A stretch of 64,000 nucleotides of DNA from Pyropia yezoensis. Taxonomy: Eukaryota; Rhodophyta; Bangiophyceae; Bangiales; Bangiaceae. The stretch is from contig CM020619.1 in assembly GCA_009829735.1 (NCBI GenBank), forward strand, positions 10,592,375-10,656,374, written 5' to 3'. Made by a program: the position numbers and the translations under genes. The first letter of the stretch is position 1. Each line of letters begins with the position of its first letter. Below the pieces are notes generated by a model. It was given only the letters and a program-made list of their open reading frames with translations. It did not search any database and was not told where the DNA came from. This document shows, in pieces, positions 37,907-49,609 of the stretch.

Positions 37907-38760
37907 CGAGCGCTTTGTGGCGGGGGTGGGGGGGGGATCGGGGGGGGGGGGGGGGGCGCTCCCGCCGTCGTTGCCGCAGGCCCCGGCGGTGAGCGCGACC
38001 CTCCCAGCGCCGCGCCTGGGGCCGGCGCCGACGCGGCGGGGGGCTCCGGCGGCCTGCTCGCGGCCGCTGGCGCCCCCCCCGCTAAGCACAGGGGGGCTGC
38101 CGTCGGCGGCGGGGTGGCGACCGCGACGGCGGCGCGCGGCGGCAAGACGACAACGGTCGGCGGCGGCGGTCTCGGCGTCGTGGGTGGAGGCGCGTCTGGC
38201 GGGGGGGGGGTGGGGCAGCTGTCGGCGGCGAGGGCGGCGGCCGAGCGCGCGTCGGCGGGCGCTTTGTGGGGGGGGTAGGGGCGGGGTCGGGGGGGGGCGG
38301 GGGGGGGGTCGGCGGTGGGTGGGGGGGGCGCTGCCGCTGTCGTTGCCGCCGGCCCCGGCGGTGAGCACGGTCCGCCCTGCGCCGCGCCTGGGGCCGGCGC
38401 CGACGCGGCGGGGGGCTCCGGCGGCCTGCTCGCGGCCGCTGGCGCCCCCCCCGCTAAGCACAAGGGGGCTGCCGTCGGCGGCGGGGTGGCGACCGCGACG
38501 GCGGCGCGCGGCGGCAAGACGACAACGGTCGGCGGCGGCGGTCTCGGCGTCGTAGGTGGAGGCGCGTCTGGCGGGGGGGGGGTGCGGCAGCTGTCGGCGG
38601 CGAGGGCGGCGGCCGAGCGCGCGTCGGCGGGCGCTTTGTGGGGGGGGGGGGGGCGGGGGTCGGGGGGGGGGGGGGGGGGGGCGCTCCTGCTGTCGTTGAC
38701 GCCGGCCCCGGCGATGGGCGCTATACCCTCTTCACCACGGATGGCGCCGGGGGCCGGCGC
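37907..38760. repeat. GC-rich tandem repeat, units of ~350-370 bp
   Basis: The landmark GCTTTGTGG recurs at 37912, 38261 and 38633. Units contain long G runs, CTGCTCGCGGCCGCTGGCG and CGGCGCGCGGCGGCAAGACG. The third copy is incomplete and grades into other sequence at 38760. The same repeat lies left of element A. Open frames here are low-complexity and I do not call genes. Confidence 0.8.
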
Positions 38761-39839
38761 CGACGCAGCCTAGGGCTCAGGTCTGGTGGAGCGGGGTAAG
38801 GGGGAGGGTCGTGGAGTGCGAGTGGTGGATGTGTTCGCGGGGGGGGTATTTTTTTCAGTGTGTGTTTGAGGGCTGTGGGCGGGAAAGACGGAGGGGAGCT
38901 CTGCAGGGAGGGCAGCTCTCTGAGCGTGGGGGCCGCTGACTGCGTGGGCAGTGCTTTTGAAGTCTTCGGTTGTGGTTTTTTTTTGCGCGGTGCGGAGGAC
39001 CTCGGGGGCTTCCTCGTCGATGACGGGGGAGTGTGCTTGCTTTTTTCGGCAGGCGCATCAGCCTCGCCAGCGCCCCCACCCCCAGCTGCCGCAGCGCGCC
39101 CGCCACAACCAGCCACGGGCGCCGCCGCCGCCAGCCGCGCGACCGCCCCCACGACCACCGCCGCCGCCGCCACTGCCTCGTCCCGCGCCGACGTACCCGG
39201 CGCCGCGGCCGCCGCGGCGGCCACCGCGCCCGCAAGGCCTTCAAGCAGCGCCCGCGCGACGGCGGCCACCCCCCCCCCCCCCCCCCCCCCCCCGCGGCGG
39301 CGGCCGGTACCCCCCCCCCCTCCCCCCCGCGGGGAGGGCCGCCGGTGCGCTGCCGGCGCCGTCGCGGAGGCCGCCCGTTGAGGGTGGCGGCGGCGGTGGG
39401 GGCGGCGCGGCCGGCGGCAGCGCGTGGGCGCGGGGGAGGGTGATGACGCAGCCGCCGGCGCCACCGCCACCGCCGCCGCCGCCGCCCTTTTGCGCGACCG
39501 CCTCTGGAGGCAGCACGACGGGCGGCAAGCCGACCGCCGCGGTGATGGCCGCGCCCGCCGCGGCGGCGGCGGCAAGCCGCCGGGTCCACCCCCCCCCCCC
39601 CCCCCCCCCCCCCCGCGGCGGCCCCCCCCCCCCCCCCCCCCCCCGCGTCGGCCACCGCGTCCTGCAGCAGCGCCGCGAGCGCCGCCAGCAGCGCGCACCC
39701 CGCCAGCGACATGGCCGACCGCACCGCCGGCGCCAACCGCGCCGCCGCCGCGGCGGTGCCGGCGAAGGCGGCCGCCGCCGGTCAGCCAGCTGACGTGCCG
39801 GGCGCGGCGGCAGCGTCGCCGGCGGCGAGGCTAGCGGTC
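38761..39839 (-). other. Poly-C-rich region with a possible frame-broken secreted/membrane ORF
   Basis: From the ATG at about 39712 on the minus strand, MSLAGCALLAALAALLQDAVADA looks like a signal peptide. Homopolymer runs of 15-25 C (39271-39292, 39590-39615, 39626-39645) then shift the frame. Ala-rich hydrophobic segments appear in the other two frames, and one continues to a Lys/Pro/Ser-rich tail ending near 38721. A real gene whose frame is lost in miscounted homopolymers is possible. I see no family similarity. Confidence 0.22.
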
Positions 39840-42800
39840 GCGGGGGGGCGGCGCCAAGCGTAGATGGGCACCGCCCCCCACAGGAAGACTGCGCCACCAA
39901 CAGGAAGGGGCTGCCGGCGGCGGGGGGGCGGCGCCAAAAAAAGGCGCCGCCCAAAAGAGAGAAACGGTGCTGCCGGCAGCAGGCGGCTGCCGTCGGCGGG
40001 GGGGCGCCGACAAACCTGTATGGGCGCCGCCCCCAACAGGAAGACCGTGCCGCCGACAGAAGGGGGCTGCTGGCGGCGAGGGGGCGGCGCCCATAAAGCC
40101 CAGGAGCCGCCGAAAAAAGAGAGACGGCGCCGCTGACGGGGGGCCGCTGCCGGCGGCGGGGGTGCGGCGCCAAACCTAGATGGGCGCCGCCCCCAACAGA
40201 AGGACCGTGCCGCCGACAGGGAGGGGCAGCTGGCGGCGGGAGGGCGGCGCCCAAAAAGCACAGGTCCCGCCCAAAACAGCTTGACGGCGCCGCCTGCTCC
40301 AGGCGGCTGCCGGCAGCGGAGGGGCGGCGCCCGAAACACACAGGCGCCGCCTAAAAGAGGTTGACGGCGCCGCCGTCAAAAGGCGGCTGCCGGCGGTGGG
40401 GGGGCGGCGCCAAACGTCGATAGGCGCCGCCCCCCACAGGAAGTCCGTGCTGTCGACAGGGGGGGGCTGCTGGCGGCGGGGGGGCGGCGCCCAGAAAGCA
40501 AAGGCGCCGCCCAAAACAGGCTTACGGCGCCGCCGGCTGCAGGCAGCTGCCGGCGGCGGGAGGGCGGCGCCAAGCGTAGATGAGCACCGCACCCCACAGA
40601 CAGACAGTGCCGCCGACAGGGGGGGGCTGCTGGCAGCGAGGGGGCTGCGCCCAAAACGTCTGAGAGCCGCTTAAAAAAGAGTGACGGCGCCGCCGACGGG
40701 GGGCGGCTGCCGGCGGCGGGGGGGCGGCGCCCAAAATACACAGGCGCCGCCCACAAGTTTCCGAAGATGCCGCCGGCAGCAGGCGGCTGCCGGCGGCGGA
40801 GGGGCGGCGCCAAACGTACATTGGCGCCGCCCCCCACAGGAAGACCGCGCCACCAACAAGAAGGAGCCGCCGGCGGCGGGAGGGCGGCGCCCAAAAAACA
40901 CAGGCGCCGCCCACAAATTTCCGACGATGCCACCGGCGGCAGGCGGCTGCCGGCGGCGGGGGGGCGGCGCCAAACGTACATTGGCGCCGCCCCCCGCAAA
41001 AAGACCGGGCCGCCGACAGGGGAGGGCTGCGGGCGGCGGGGGGGCGGCGCCCAAAAAACACAGGCGCCGACTGAAAAAGGCAGACGGCGCCGCAAGCAGC
41101 AGGCGGCTGCCGGCGGCGGGGGTGCGGCGCCAAGCGTACATTGGCGCCGCCCCCCGCAAAAAGACCGGGCCGCTGACAGGGGAGGGCTGCGGGCGGCGGG
41201 GGGGCGGCGCCCAAAAAACACAGGCGCCGACTGAAAAAGGCAGACGGCGCCGCCAGCAGCAGGCGGCTGCCGGCGGCGGGGGGGCGGCGCCAAGCGTATA
41301 TTGGCGCCGCTTCCCGCAAAAAGACCGGGCCTCCGACAGGGTGGGGCTGCGGGCGGCGGGGGGGCGTCGCCAAAAAAACACAGGCGCCGCCCACGAATCG
41401 CCGACGATGCCCCCGGCAGCAGGCGGCTGCCAGCGGCAGGGGGGCGACGCCAAACGTAAATGGGCACCGCCCCCCACAGGAAGACCGTGCCGCCCACAGA
41501 GGGGGGCTGCTGGGGGCCGGGGGTCGGCGCCCAAAAAACACTGGCGCCGCCCAAAAAATGACAGACGATGCCGCCGGCAGCAGGCGGCTGCTGGCGACGG
41601 GGGGGCGGCGCAAAGCGTAGATGGGCACCGCCCCCCACAGTAAGACCGCGCCACCAACAGGAAGGGGCTGCCGGCGGCGGGGGGGGGGGCGGCGCCCAAA
41701 AAACACAGGCGCCGCCCAAAAGAGAGAGACGGCCCGGCCGGCTGCAGGCCGCTGCCGGCGGCAGGGGAGCGGCCCCAGTCGTAGATGGGCGCCGCCCCAA
41801 ACCGTAAGACCGTGCCGCCGTCAGGGGGGGGCTGCTGGCGGCGGGGGGGCGGCGCCAAACGTAGGTAGGCACTGCCCCCTACAGAAAGACTGGGCCGCCG
41901 CCAGAGGAGCGGCCTCTGGCGGCGGGGGCGCGGCGACCGAAGAAGCCCAGGAGCCGCCCAAAAGAGAGAGACCGCGCCGCCGACGGGGGGCGGCTGCCGG
42001 CGGCGGGGGGGCGGCGACAAACCAGTGTTGGCGCTGCCCCCAACAGACAGACCGTGCCGCCGACAGGGGGGGCTGCTGGCCGCGGGGAGGCGGCGCCCAA
42101 AAAGCACAGGCGCCGCCCGAAAAAGGCAGACGATGCCGCCGCCAGCAAGCGGCTGCCGGCGGCGGGGGGGCGGCGCCAAGCGTAGATAGGCACCGCCCTT
42201 CACAGGAAAACCGCGCCACCAACAGGAAGGGGCCGCCGGCGGCGGGGGGGCGGCGCCCAAAAAACACAGGCGCCGCCCAAAAAAGGAAAACGATGCCGCC
42301 GGCTGCAGGCGGCGGCCGGAGGCGGGGGGGCGGCGCGCAAGATCCACAGGCGCCGCCCAAAAGAGGGAGACTGCGCCGCCGGCAGCAGGCGGCTGCCGGC
42401 GGCGGGGAGGCGGCGCCAAACGTAGACTGGCGCCGCCCCCGACCGTAAGACCGTGCCGCCGACAGGGGGGGGCTGCTGGCGGCGGGGGGGCGGCGCCAAG
42501 AAAGCACAGGCGCCGTTCACAAAATGCCGACGATGCCGCCGGCAGCAGGCGGCTGCCGGCGGCGGGGGGGCGGCGCCAAACGTAGATACGCACCGCCCCC
42601 CACAAAAAGACTGGGCCGCCGACAGGGGGGGGCTCCTGGCGGCGGGGGCGCCGCGCCCAAAAAGCACAGGCGCCGCTCAAAAGAGGTAGACGGTGCCGCC
42701 GACGGGGGACGGCCGCCGGCGGCGGGGGGGCGGCGCCAAACCTGTATGGGCGCCGCTCCCAACAGGAAGACCGTGCCGCCGACAGGGGCGGGGCTGCTGG

Positions 42801-44515
42801 CCGCAGGGGGGCGGCGCCCAAAAAGCACAGGCGCCGCCCAAAAGAGAGAGACGGCCCCGCCGGCTGCAGCCGGCTGCCGGCGGCGGGGAGGCGGCCAAAG
42901 ACGTAGATGGGCGCCGCCCTCCACAGGAAGACCGTGCCGCCGACTGGGAGGGGCTGCTGGCGGCGGGGGGGCGGCGCCCAAAAAACACAGGCGATGCCCA
43001 AAAAAAGACAGACGATGCCGCCGGCAGCAGGCGGCAGCCGGCGGCGGGGGGGCGGCGCCAAACGTAGATACGCACCGCCCTTCACAAAAAGACTGAGCCG
43101 CCGACAGGGGGGGGCTGCTGGCGGCGGGGGCGCCGCGCCCAAAAAGCATAGGCGCAGCCCAAAAAAGGCAGACGGTGCCGCCGACGGGGGGCGGCCGCCG
43201 GCGGCGGGGGGGCGGCGCCAAACCTGTATGGGCGCCGCCCCCAACAGGAAGACCGTGCCGCCGACAGGGGCGGGGCTGCTGGCCGCGGGGGAGCGGCAAC
43301 CAAAAAGCACAGGCGCCGCCCAAAAGAGAGAGACGGCCACGCCGGCTGCTGGCGGCTGCCGGCGACAGGGGGGCGGCCAAAGACGTAGATGGGCGCCGCC
43401 CCACACAGAAAGACCGTGCTGCCGAGAGGGGGAGGCTGCTAGCGGCGTGGGGGCGGCGCCCGAAAAGCACAGGCGCCGTCCAAAAGAGGTAGACGGTGCT
43501 GCCGGCAGCAGGCAACTGCCGTCGGCGGGGGGGTGGCGCGAAACGTAGATGGGCGCCGCCTCCTACAGAAAGGCCGTGCCGCTGACCGGGGGGGGCTGCG
43601 GGCGGCGGGGAAGCGGCGTCCAAAAAAAACAGGCGCCGCCTTACAAGGGCAGACGATGCCGCCGGCTGCAGGCGGCTGCCGGCGGCGCGGGGGCGGCGCC
43701 AAGAGAGCACAGGCCCCGCCCAAAACAGGTATACGGCGCCGCCGGCTGAAGGCGGCTGCCGGTGGCAGGGGGGCGGCGCCAAACGTAGATGGGCGCCGCC
43801 CCCCACAAAACGACCGGGCCGGCGAGAGGGGGGAGCTGCTGGCGGCGAAAAGGCGGCGCCCAAAGAGCCCAGGAGCCACCCAAAAGAGAGAGACGGCGCC
43901 GCCGACGGGCGGCGGCTGCCGGCGGCGGGGGGGCGGCGCCAAACCTGTATGGGCGCCGCCCCCAACAAAAAGACCGTGCCGCCGACAGGGGGGGGCCGCT
44001 GGCGGCGGGGGGGCGGCGCCCAAAAAGCACAGGCCCCGCCCATAACAGCTTGATGGCGCCGCCGGCTTCAAGCGGCTGCCGGCGGTGGGGGGGCGGCGCC
44101 CAAAACACACAGGCGCCGCCCAAAAGAGCGAGACGGTGCCGCCGGTACCAGGCGGCTGCCGGCAGTGGGGCGGCGGCGCCAAACGTCGACAGGCGCCGCC
44201 CCCCACAGGAAGACCGTGCCGCCGACAGGAGCGGGGCTGCGGGCGGCGGGGGGGCGGCGCCCCAAAAACACAGGCGCCGCCCAAAAAAGGCAGACGGTGC
44301 CGCCGGCAGCAGGGGCCTGCCGGCGGCAGGGGGGCGGCGCCAAACGTAGATGGGCACCGCCCCCCACAGTAAGACCGTGCCGCCGACAGGGGGGGGCTGC
44401 CGGCGGCGGGGGGGCGGCGCCCAAAAAGCACAGGCGTCGCCCGAAAAAGGAAGACGGTGCCGCCGGCAGCAGGCGGCTGCCGGCGGTGGGGGGGCGGCGC
44501 CAAACGTAGACAGGG
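39840..44515. repeat. 160-bp G-rich satellite, about 29 units (dimer of 80-bp halves)
   Basis: Each unit has two half-units sharing CTGCYGGCGGCGGGGGGGCGG followed by CGCC. One half continues AAACGTAGATGGGC, the other CAAAAAGCACAGGCGCC. For example, half-unit starts fall at 42393, 42473 and 42553, 80 bp apart. The whole array is strand-asymmetric (G-rich on plus). Every half-unit offers four or more G runs, so G-quadruplexes are possible at a regular 80-bp spacing. The minus strand is open for up to ~900 codons in single frames. Because 160 is not a multiple of three, such frames rotate through all unit frames and are probably a composition effect. Confidence 0.88.
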
Positions 44516-44925
44516 GCCGCCCTCCGGCCGCGCTCCCCGCCCGCCGTGGGCGCTTCCCCCCCCACCCTTGCTGCCGGCCGCCGCCGCAGCGGCTCCTCCG
44601 TGTACGGCTGCAACCATTCGTCACACAGCGGCCGCGGCGGCAGCAGGTGCAGCGCCGTGCCCGTAGCGGCGTCGACCAGCTCGGCGCAGCCGTCGGCGCT
44701 GGCGGCCGTCGCCGCCGCTCTGCCCCCGGCCAAGGCAGCCGCAAGGGCCCTGATTCGGCCCCAAGCCTTTGATCGTTGCCAGCCACAGGTCGGCTCTTGT
44801 CCGACAGTTTGCCATTCGATGCCAAGAGACGTCGCCGGGCGATCGAATACCCTCACATCGCCCAAAAAACCAGAGCGAAGACAAGAAAACGATGCGATGT
44901 CAGTAAAGGAAAATAGTCCCAGCAT
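44516..44925 (-). CDS. Hypothetical unique-sequence exon or gene start beside the satellite
   Basis: From an ATG at 44925 about 135 codons of non-repetitive sequence read through to the satellite. The segment RIRALAAALAGGRAAATAA...CAELVDAATGTALHLLPPRP and CDEWLQPYTEEPLRR looks more protein-like than the surrounding DNA. Beyond 44515 the frame continues into satellite repeats. It may be a gene fragment, an exon, or chance. No family is recognised. Confidence 0.25.
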
Positions 44926-44975
44926 CTTGCTCTTCTAGGGTGAAAGAGAGAACAGCAATTAAAACGATGCAGATG

Positions 44976-46064
44976 TCAAGGCGGCCCCAGCTGACCAGGA
45001 AAGGCCAGAAACACGCCCTCCAATGGCATCCCTTCCCCAGTCATCTCGGGGAGGTTGCGCAGCACCTGCCGTCGCGCCTCGCGATAATGGCCTTGTATAG
45101 ATGATAAATAGATAGAAGAAAATGCGAGAACATGAGCAATACGATCAGGCAGCAGCGGATGCCAATACACCAAGCTGCGCACTCCATGCTTGAGGTCCTT
45201 AAAAACAGGCTCAATGGCAGAGAAGTCGGGTGAATAAGAAGAGAGACGGATACGAGCGACCCCGTTCTCTTCAAAAATCCCATCCGCAAACGCAGTGTGA
45301 ACAGAGGCGTTATCGTAAACCACCACGCAGTCACTGGGCTGCTCTGACCAAGGCAAGCCAGGGTGATACGCATTCATTCTCCGCACAAGGCTGGTACAAA
45401 ACAAAACAAAATCATCACCATTCAATGCAGGGGGAACATCGTTAACAAAGAGCTCCGAAATACCACGAGTATACGATATGGCCACCGTGGAAGAGAAGCG
45501 CGCGCGGGCCCGAGGGTCCGGCGCAAGCGCTTCCAGAGGTCGACCAATGGGCGCCCCGCCGCGCCGGCGCACCATGGCCTGACCAGCCACGTGCGTTTCG
45601 TCGAGGACGACAATGCAGCGATCTGGTACTTGGCGGTACAACCGACAAAAAGCCACCCTTAACGCCTGCGACCTCTCCAGCGCCAGTCGCTCGACCTGCT
45701 TCACCGAAAATCCGATCTTGTTCAGCATCCGAGATAAAGTGCTTGTCAACACTGGCCAGCTCTGCTCCCAGCCAGGAAGGTCCGCCAGCTTCCCGAATAT
45801 TGCCTCCATTTCCCAAAGAAACATTTCTGGGTGGGACCGCACCAGGGTGTTCAGCGCCGCCTAAAACTCTGGATTGAAGACCGAGGCGTCCGCATGCCTG
45901 TTGTGGATGACATCATCGTTCCACGGGGAGCCGTGGCGCTGGAAATTGGCCCACCATTGCTTCGCAGTTGCAAGCTTCCACCCGACGTGCTCCAAAATGG
46001 ACGCCCATGATTTTCCTTGGCGCCGGTTCTCGATGACCTGCCATCGGATAGCAATAGGGTACAT
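44976..46064 (-). pseudogene. Second DD33E transposase, interrupted by one in-frame TAG
   Basis: The N-terminal helix-turn-helix (from ATG 46064, with GKSWASILEHVGWKLATAKQWW) and the catalytic part are in the same frame. They are separated by a single amber codon at 45861-45863, at about codon 68. The core keeps VVLDETHVAG, VVYDNASVH and YSPDFSAIEPVF, with 33 residues between the second Asp and the Glu, as in the copy at 474-1508. Upstream of the core, LNTLVRSHPEMFL aligns with VKHLVEAEPAAFL of the other copy, so the reading frame through the TAG is homologous. The catalytic residues are intact. The break is recent, or the TAG is read through or removed by splicing. No terminal repeats were identified. 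Confidence 0.8.
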
Positions 46065-47332
46065 GCTTGAATGGAGGAGGGACGCTGAACGCGTCAGCGC
46101 CGACACCCAATGTCCACGAGTTGACTTGGTCTGGCGACTGGGCCAGGAACCGGCCACGACCGCCAGCGACCGAACTGGACCTACTACGGATTTTCTTCAA
46201 ATTCCCAATTTGCAAAATATACAGCGACATAATGTTAATAAATTCTAATAACCGTCGCGCTCGCCCCAGCGCGCGGTTTGGCAGAGGCTGTGCTGCGTCA
46301 CACGGGATCCGACGTCCAACCCGCAGGAAGTGCTCTTCCTGGGTGGTCACGAAGGGCTCCGTGGAAGGACGAACCGGCCGCGCGATCTCCACGGAATGAA
46401 GCATCCTGCTCACGGACAGAGTGGATTGACGCCAGGTCAAACAAGGCACTTTCAGCCGCTCACTTCGCAGCCTGCCCCAGGGCGCCCTGAGACGCGGCAG
46501 AAGCGGGTCGCGTGAGCCCAGTGCCTTGGATTGTTTTGGATGCAAACACGCGTTTCGGGCCCAAGTGGCCAATCAGCACCGGTGAGCCCGGTGCGACGAG
46601 GACTGCTTTGAGTCTTGCTGCCTTTTCTACGCGCTTAGTTCTTTTCAAAAGCATGTACATGCGTACATCGGCAAGATGAGATATAAAGATATATTTTTAG
46701 TACCAGTCAAAGACTGAGAGGCGTCACGCAAGGGCCACATCAGCACGTGCATCCCAAGCACAATCCAGGCGGCCCTGGAGGTCCTGCAGTCGCAACAGCA
46801 ATGGACGGCGCGATCTCAGCCGAGGCTGATTTTCTGCCGGTCAGTCAGCACACAGCTCTGCTCCTGCTGGCCTCACAGGCATCACTGAAGCCCGGCGGCC
46901 AGGCAGGCACATGGTTTTTCTCGGGCGCACAACTGCGGCAGGAACTGGTGCACGATCGGCCTCCCTCCCAAGGAAGTTTCTGTCCGCTGGACCGGAGAAA
47001 GGTTCTGAGCTACACAGAGCGAGCTAGGGTCGCGCCCGTCCTGGGTCTTCATGTTTTTTTCGTTCCGGGCCAGACACGAACAGAGCACCCCACTCCCTGG
47101 GTGGTGTGCTGTCGCCTGATCTGGTCCCCATTCTTCCATCTCTTGGGCAATGTTCCGCTGCTCTTGCAGGGACACGGGGTTGGGACGTGAAGCCATCTCG
47201 CGATCGATATGGTGCAGCGAATGAGAGTCACCCATTGTGCACGAGTGCTCACGAATTGCTTGAAAATTTACAGCTTCCACGCACGTGCCAAGCATGTGGT
47301 GTACACGAACTGCACGTTCACGACTGCGACAC
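46065..47332. other. Spacer, no gene recognised
   Basis: Open frames (for example 46747-47190) show no domain, and their composition resembles non-coding flanks. AT-rich patches occur at 46200-46250 and 46670-46710. An ATTGTGCACGAG sequence at 47233 may be a decayed MITE end. Confidence 0.35.
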
Positions 47333-47356
47333 GTCTACTTTTTGGGGGATGCACAA
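47333..47356 (-). mobile_element. Orphan MITE end
   Basis: TCTACTTTTTGGGGGATGCAC with TA immediately after matches, in inverse, the terminal sequence seen at 24536 (TTGTGCATTCCCCAAAAAGT) and is related to the MITE ends at 24.1-24.5 kb. No opposite end was found nearby. Confidence 0.5.
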
Positions 47357-49419
47357 TATGGCAGACGTATATGCACCTTGCTCTTGTTGCAGCTTCACGG
47401 ATTACGGTCATCCGCCTCTGAGTCGCATGACATTGACAATATCATGATAGTCACTTGGGGGGCTACTAGACCAATGGCATGTGCGACTTATGCCAATCGA
47501 TCGGGCGGGACATCCAAGCGCTCCCCTCCTTGCGACGAGAGTGCCCCCTGTCGCGCCTGTGGTAGCAGAGCAGTGGGGACGCGTCTTCGAGGAACGTCTG
47601 TGGCTCTCATGACGGCGGCGGCTGCGCTGGAGGCGACCTCTCCCGCAACAGCGGCACCCGAGGTGGCTGCAGCGGCTGCGACGGCCCAGCCGCCGCTGAT
47701 GGTAACAGCGACGAGCGCGTCGCCCAAGCATCCACGGGCCGCCCACGCCCAGCAGGCATCGGTAGTCCGTGCGATAATGACGGCGGTTGCGCCGATAGAA
47801 AAGGCTGCAGCGGGATCTCGTCGCGATTAAAGCTGTGGGACTGGGGGGCGGGGGGGGGGCGCGTGATCTCGCGACGATTGCAGCTGTCAGGAGGGGGGGG
47901 GGGGGGGGGGAGGCAAGGGACGGTATATAGCGGTGCTCCTGCGGCGATCTGTGGCGGGAACGGAAAAATAGTGGAAGGGCGCACCACCCACAGCACCCTG
48001 TTGCTAGGATGGGGGCTGGGAGGTGGCTACCAGTGCCTCTCCGTCGCGAAGGTGGGGGGGGGGGATGCTCCCCTTGGCTGTGTCGGGTAAGAAGACAGGA
48101 GCGCGCGTCCTACTGACTAGCTGGTAGGGGGGGGGTGTGAGCGAATGGCGTGCTAAGCGAGAAGAGAAAAGCGACGTGGAACCTCTCTTATCCCTCCTCC
48201 TCATCCTCCAAACCTTTGGAGCCTTCGCCGCTGGCCCCACTATCTCCACTCTCTGATCCCTCCGAGTAGGAGTTCACATCGGCCGCCTCCACACTCTCAA
48301 GCTCCCGCAGAAGCCCCACCGCTCGGGAAGCGCCTGTAGAGGGCGTAGCAGGGCACCTGAGGGCGGCACGCAGGGCGCCTGGGGCGGGCGCAGCCACGCC
48401 TGGTCAGCATTGCCAAAGTATGAAAAAAAGGCGGGCATTCACCAGAGGACTATTCACAGTCGCATCGACTCAGCACTCGACTCAAATGGACTTCCATATG
48501 CAGCGACTCAATGGAGCCACAAAGCGACTCAGGCCTGGCTTGAGTCTGAGACACCCTCATGGAGGTTTATCAGATTCTGAGCCTGGGTCACATCCCTGAG
48601 ACGGGAATTTTGTGTTCATTCCATCCAACGGCGTGCCGCCGCGGCGCGCTCCTCGCCCCCCCATAGCCGAGACGCTCGCCGGCGACGCGCACACAGCTCG
48701 CTCTTGTCTCACACACGCGGGCCGCAAGGTGAGCTACCCTCCGTGCTGGAGACAGCCGTTTGACGTTGCCGCCCCCGCCTGCCCGCCAGTGACACGCTGC
48801 GCCGCGCCTCCGCCGCCCCTCGCCCACCCTCTAATCCCACCTTCTTCGCCTCCCTGTGGTATAAAACTCGATCCTCTCAGACACGTGTCAATATCCCTCG
48901 GGGGAAAGGGACAGGTAACACAGAAAGGGGAACTACGAGAATGGTATGCCTGTTGCCTCACGTGCCTGCTCGCAGAGCAAACAGATACGCACGGTAGTGC
49001 ACACGGGGAAGAGGAAAGCAAACGCGCAGTTGTCTTTTTCCTGAGGGCGCGGGCCAAGGGCGCCTCGCTGTCCCTCTTAACGTGCATCTGGGGGAGCCTC
49101 GGCACGTTGGCCAGGTAGCCCCCCCATAACCCCGAGTGGCCCCGACCCGAGTCTAACCTCGTCAGGTCGGGGGCCACTATCACTACTAATTCTATTCCCA
49201 CTCACTAATCTCACACTCAAATTCTCTCAAATCAAGTCCCTCACAAGTATGCAAAAACCCATCAGCAATCCCTCTCTCACGTGTGGATAGCGTAGTCCAC
49301 CGCATCCCAGTGCCGGGCACGGGCCACGGCCGCCAACCATCACCACACGGCGGGCGTGTTCTGGCACCTGGTGCCCTCTGGTTGTAGTCCCGGGTCGGCG
49401 CCAAGTCGGGGCCAGGGAT
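47357..49419. other. Spacer with regulatory-looking repeats, no gene recognised
   Basis: It contains G runs near 47840-47910 and 48055, an acidic reading frame at 48188-48397 (minus) with no family similarity, the GACTCA cluster at 48466-48547, and a TATAAAA at 48859. The right part (roughly 48.9-49.4 kb) probably includes the 3' LTR of element B, but I could not place its outer end. Confidence 0.35.
48466..48547. promoter_or_regulatory. Cluster of five GACTCA/TGAGTC hexamers
   Basis: CGACTCA occurs four times and TGAGTC once within 82 bp. This is the half-site core of AP-1/GCN4-type bZIP factors. No gene start is recognised nearby, so a role is uncertain. Confidence 0.3.
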
Positions 49420-49609
49420 GCTACATAGCTCTTTCCCTAGTCCGGCACGTCCTCGGGCCGAACCAGGTGCCACCGTGCACAGCCTCGAGCACGTCCACAC
49501 CGGTGCCGAGGTCGAGCGTCTTCACCCTGGTCACGATCACCTGCTCCGGTTCTCTGCCCCCCTTCTCTCCTTCACCTTTGCCCTCTCGTTCCCCCGGAGT
49601 CTGGACGTC

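Noticed and set aside
40671-43406. A 911-codon minus-strand open frame, and several of 200-500 codons, across the satellite
   Set aside because: The unit is ~160 bp, not a multiple of 3, so the frame passes through all three unit readings. The C-rich strand simply lacks stop codons.
47549-47620. PCRACGSRAVGT as a third member of the Cys/His family near 47.5 kb
   Set aside because: Only the first CxxC and a GT match; the later Cys/His residues and domains are missing.
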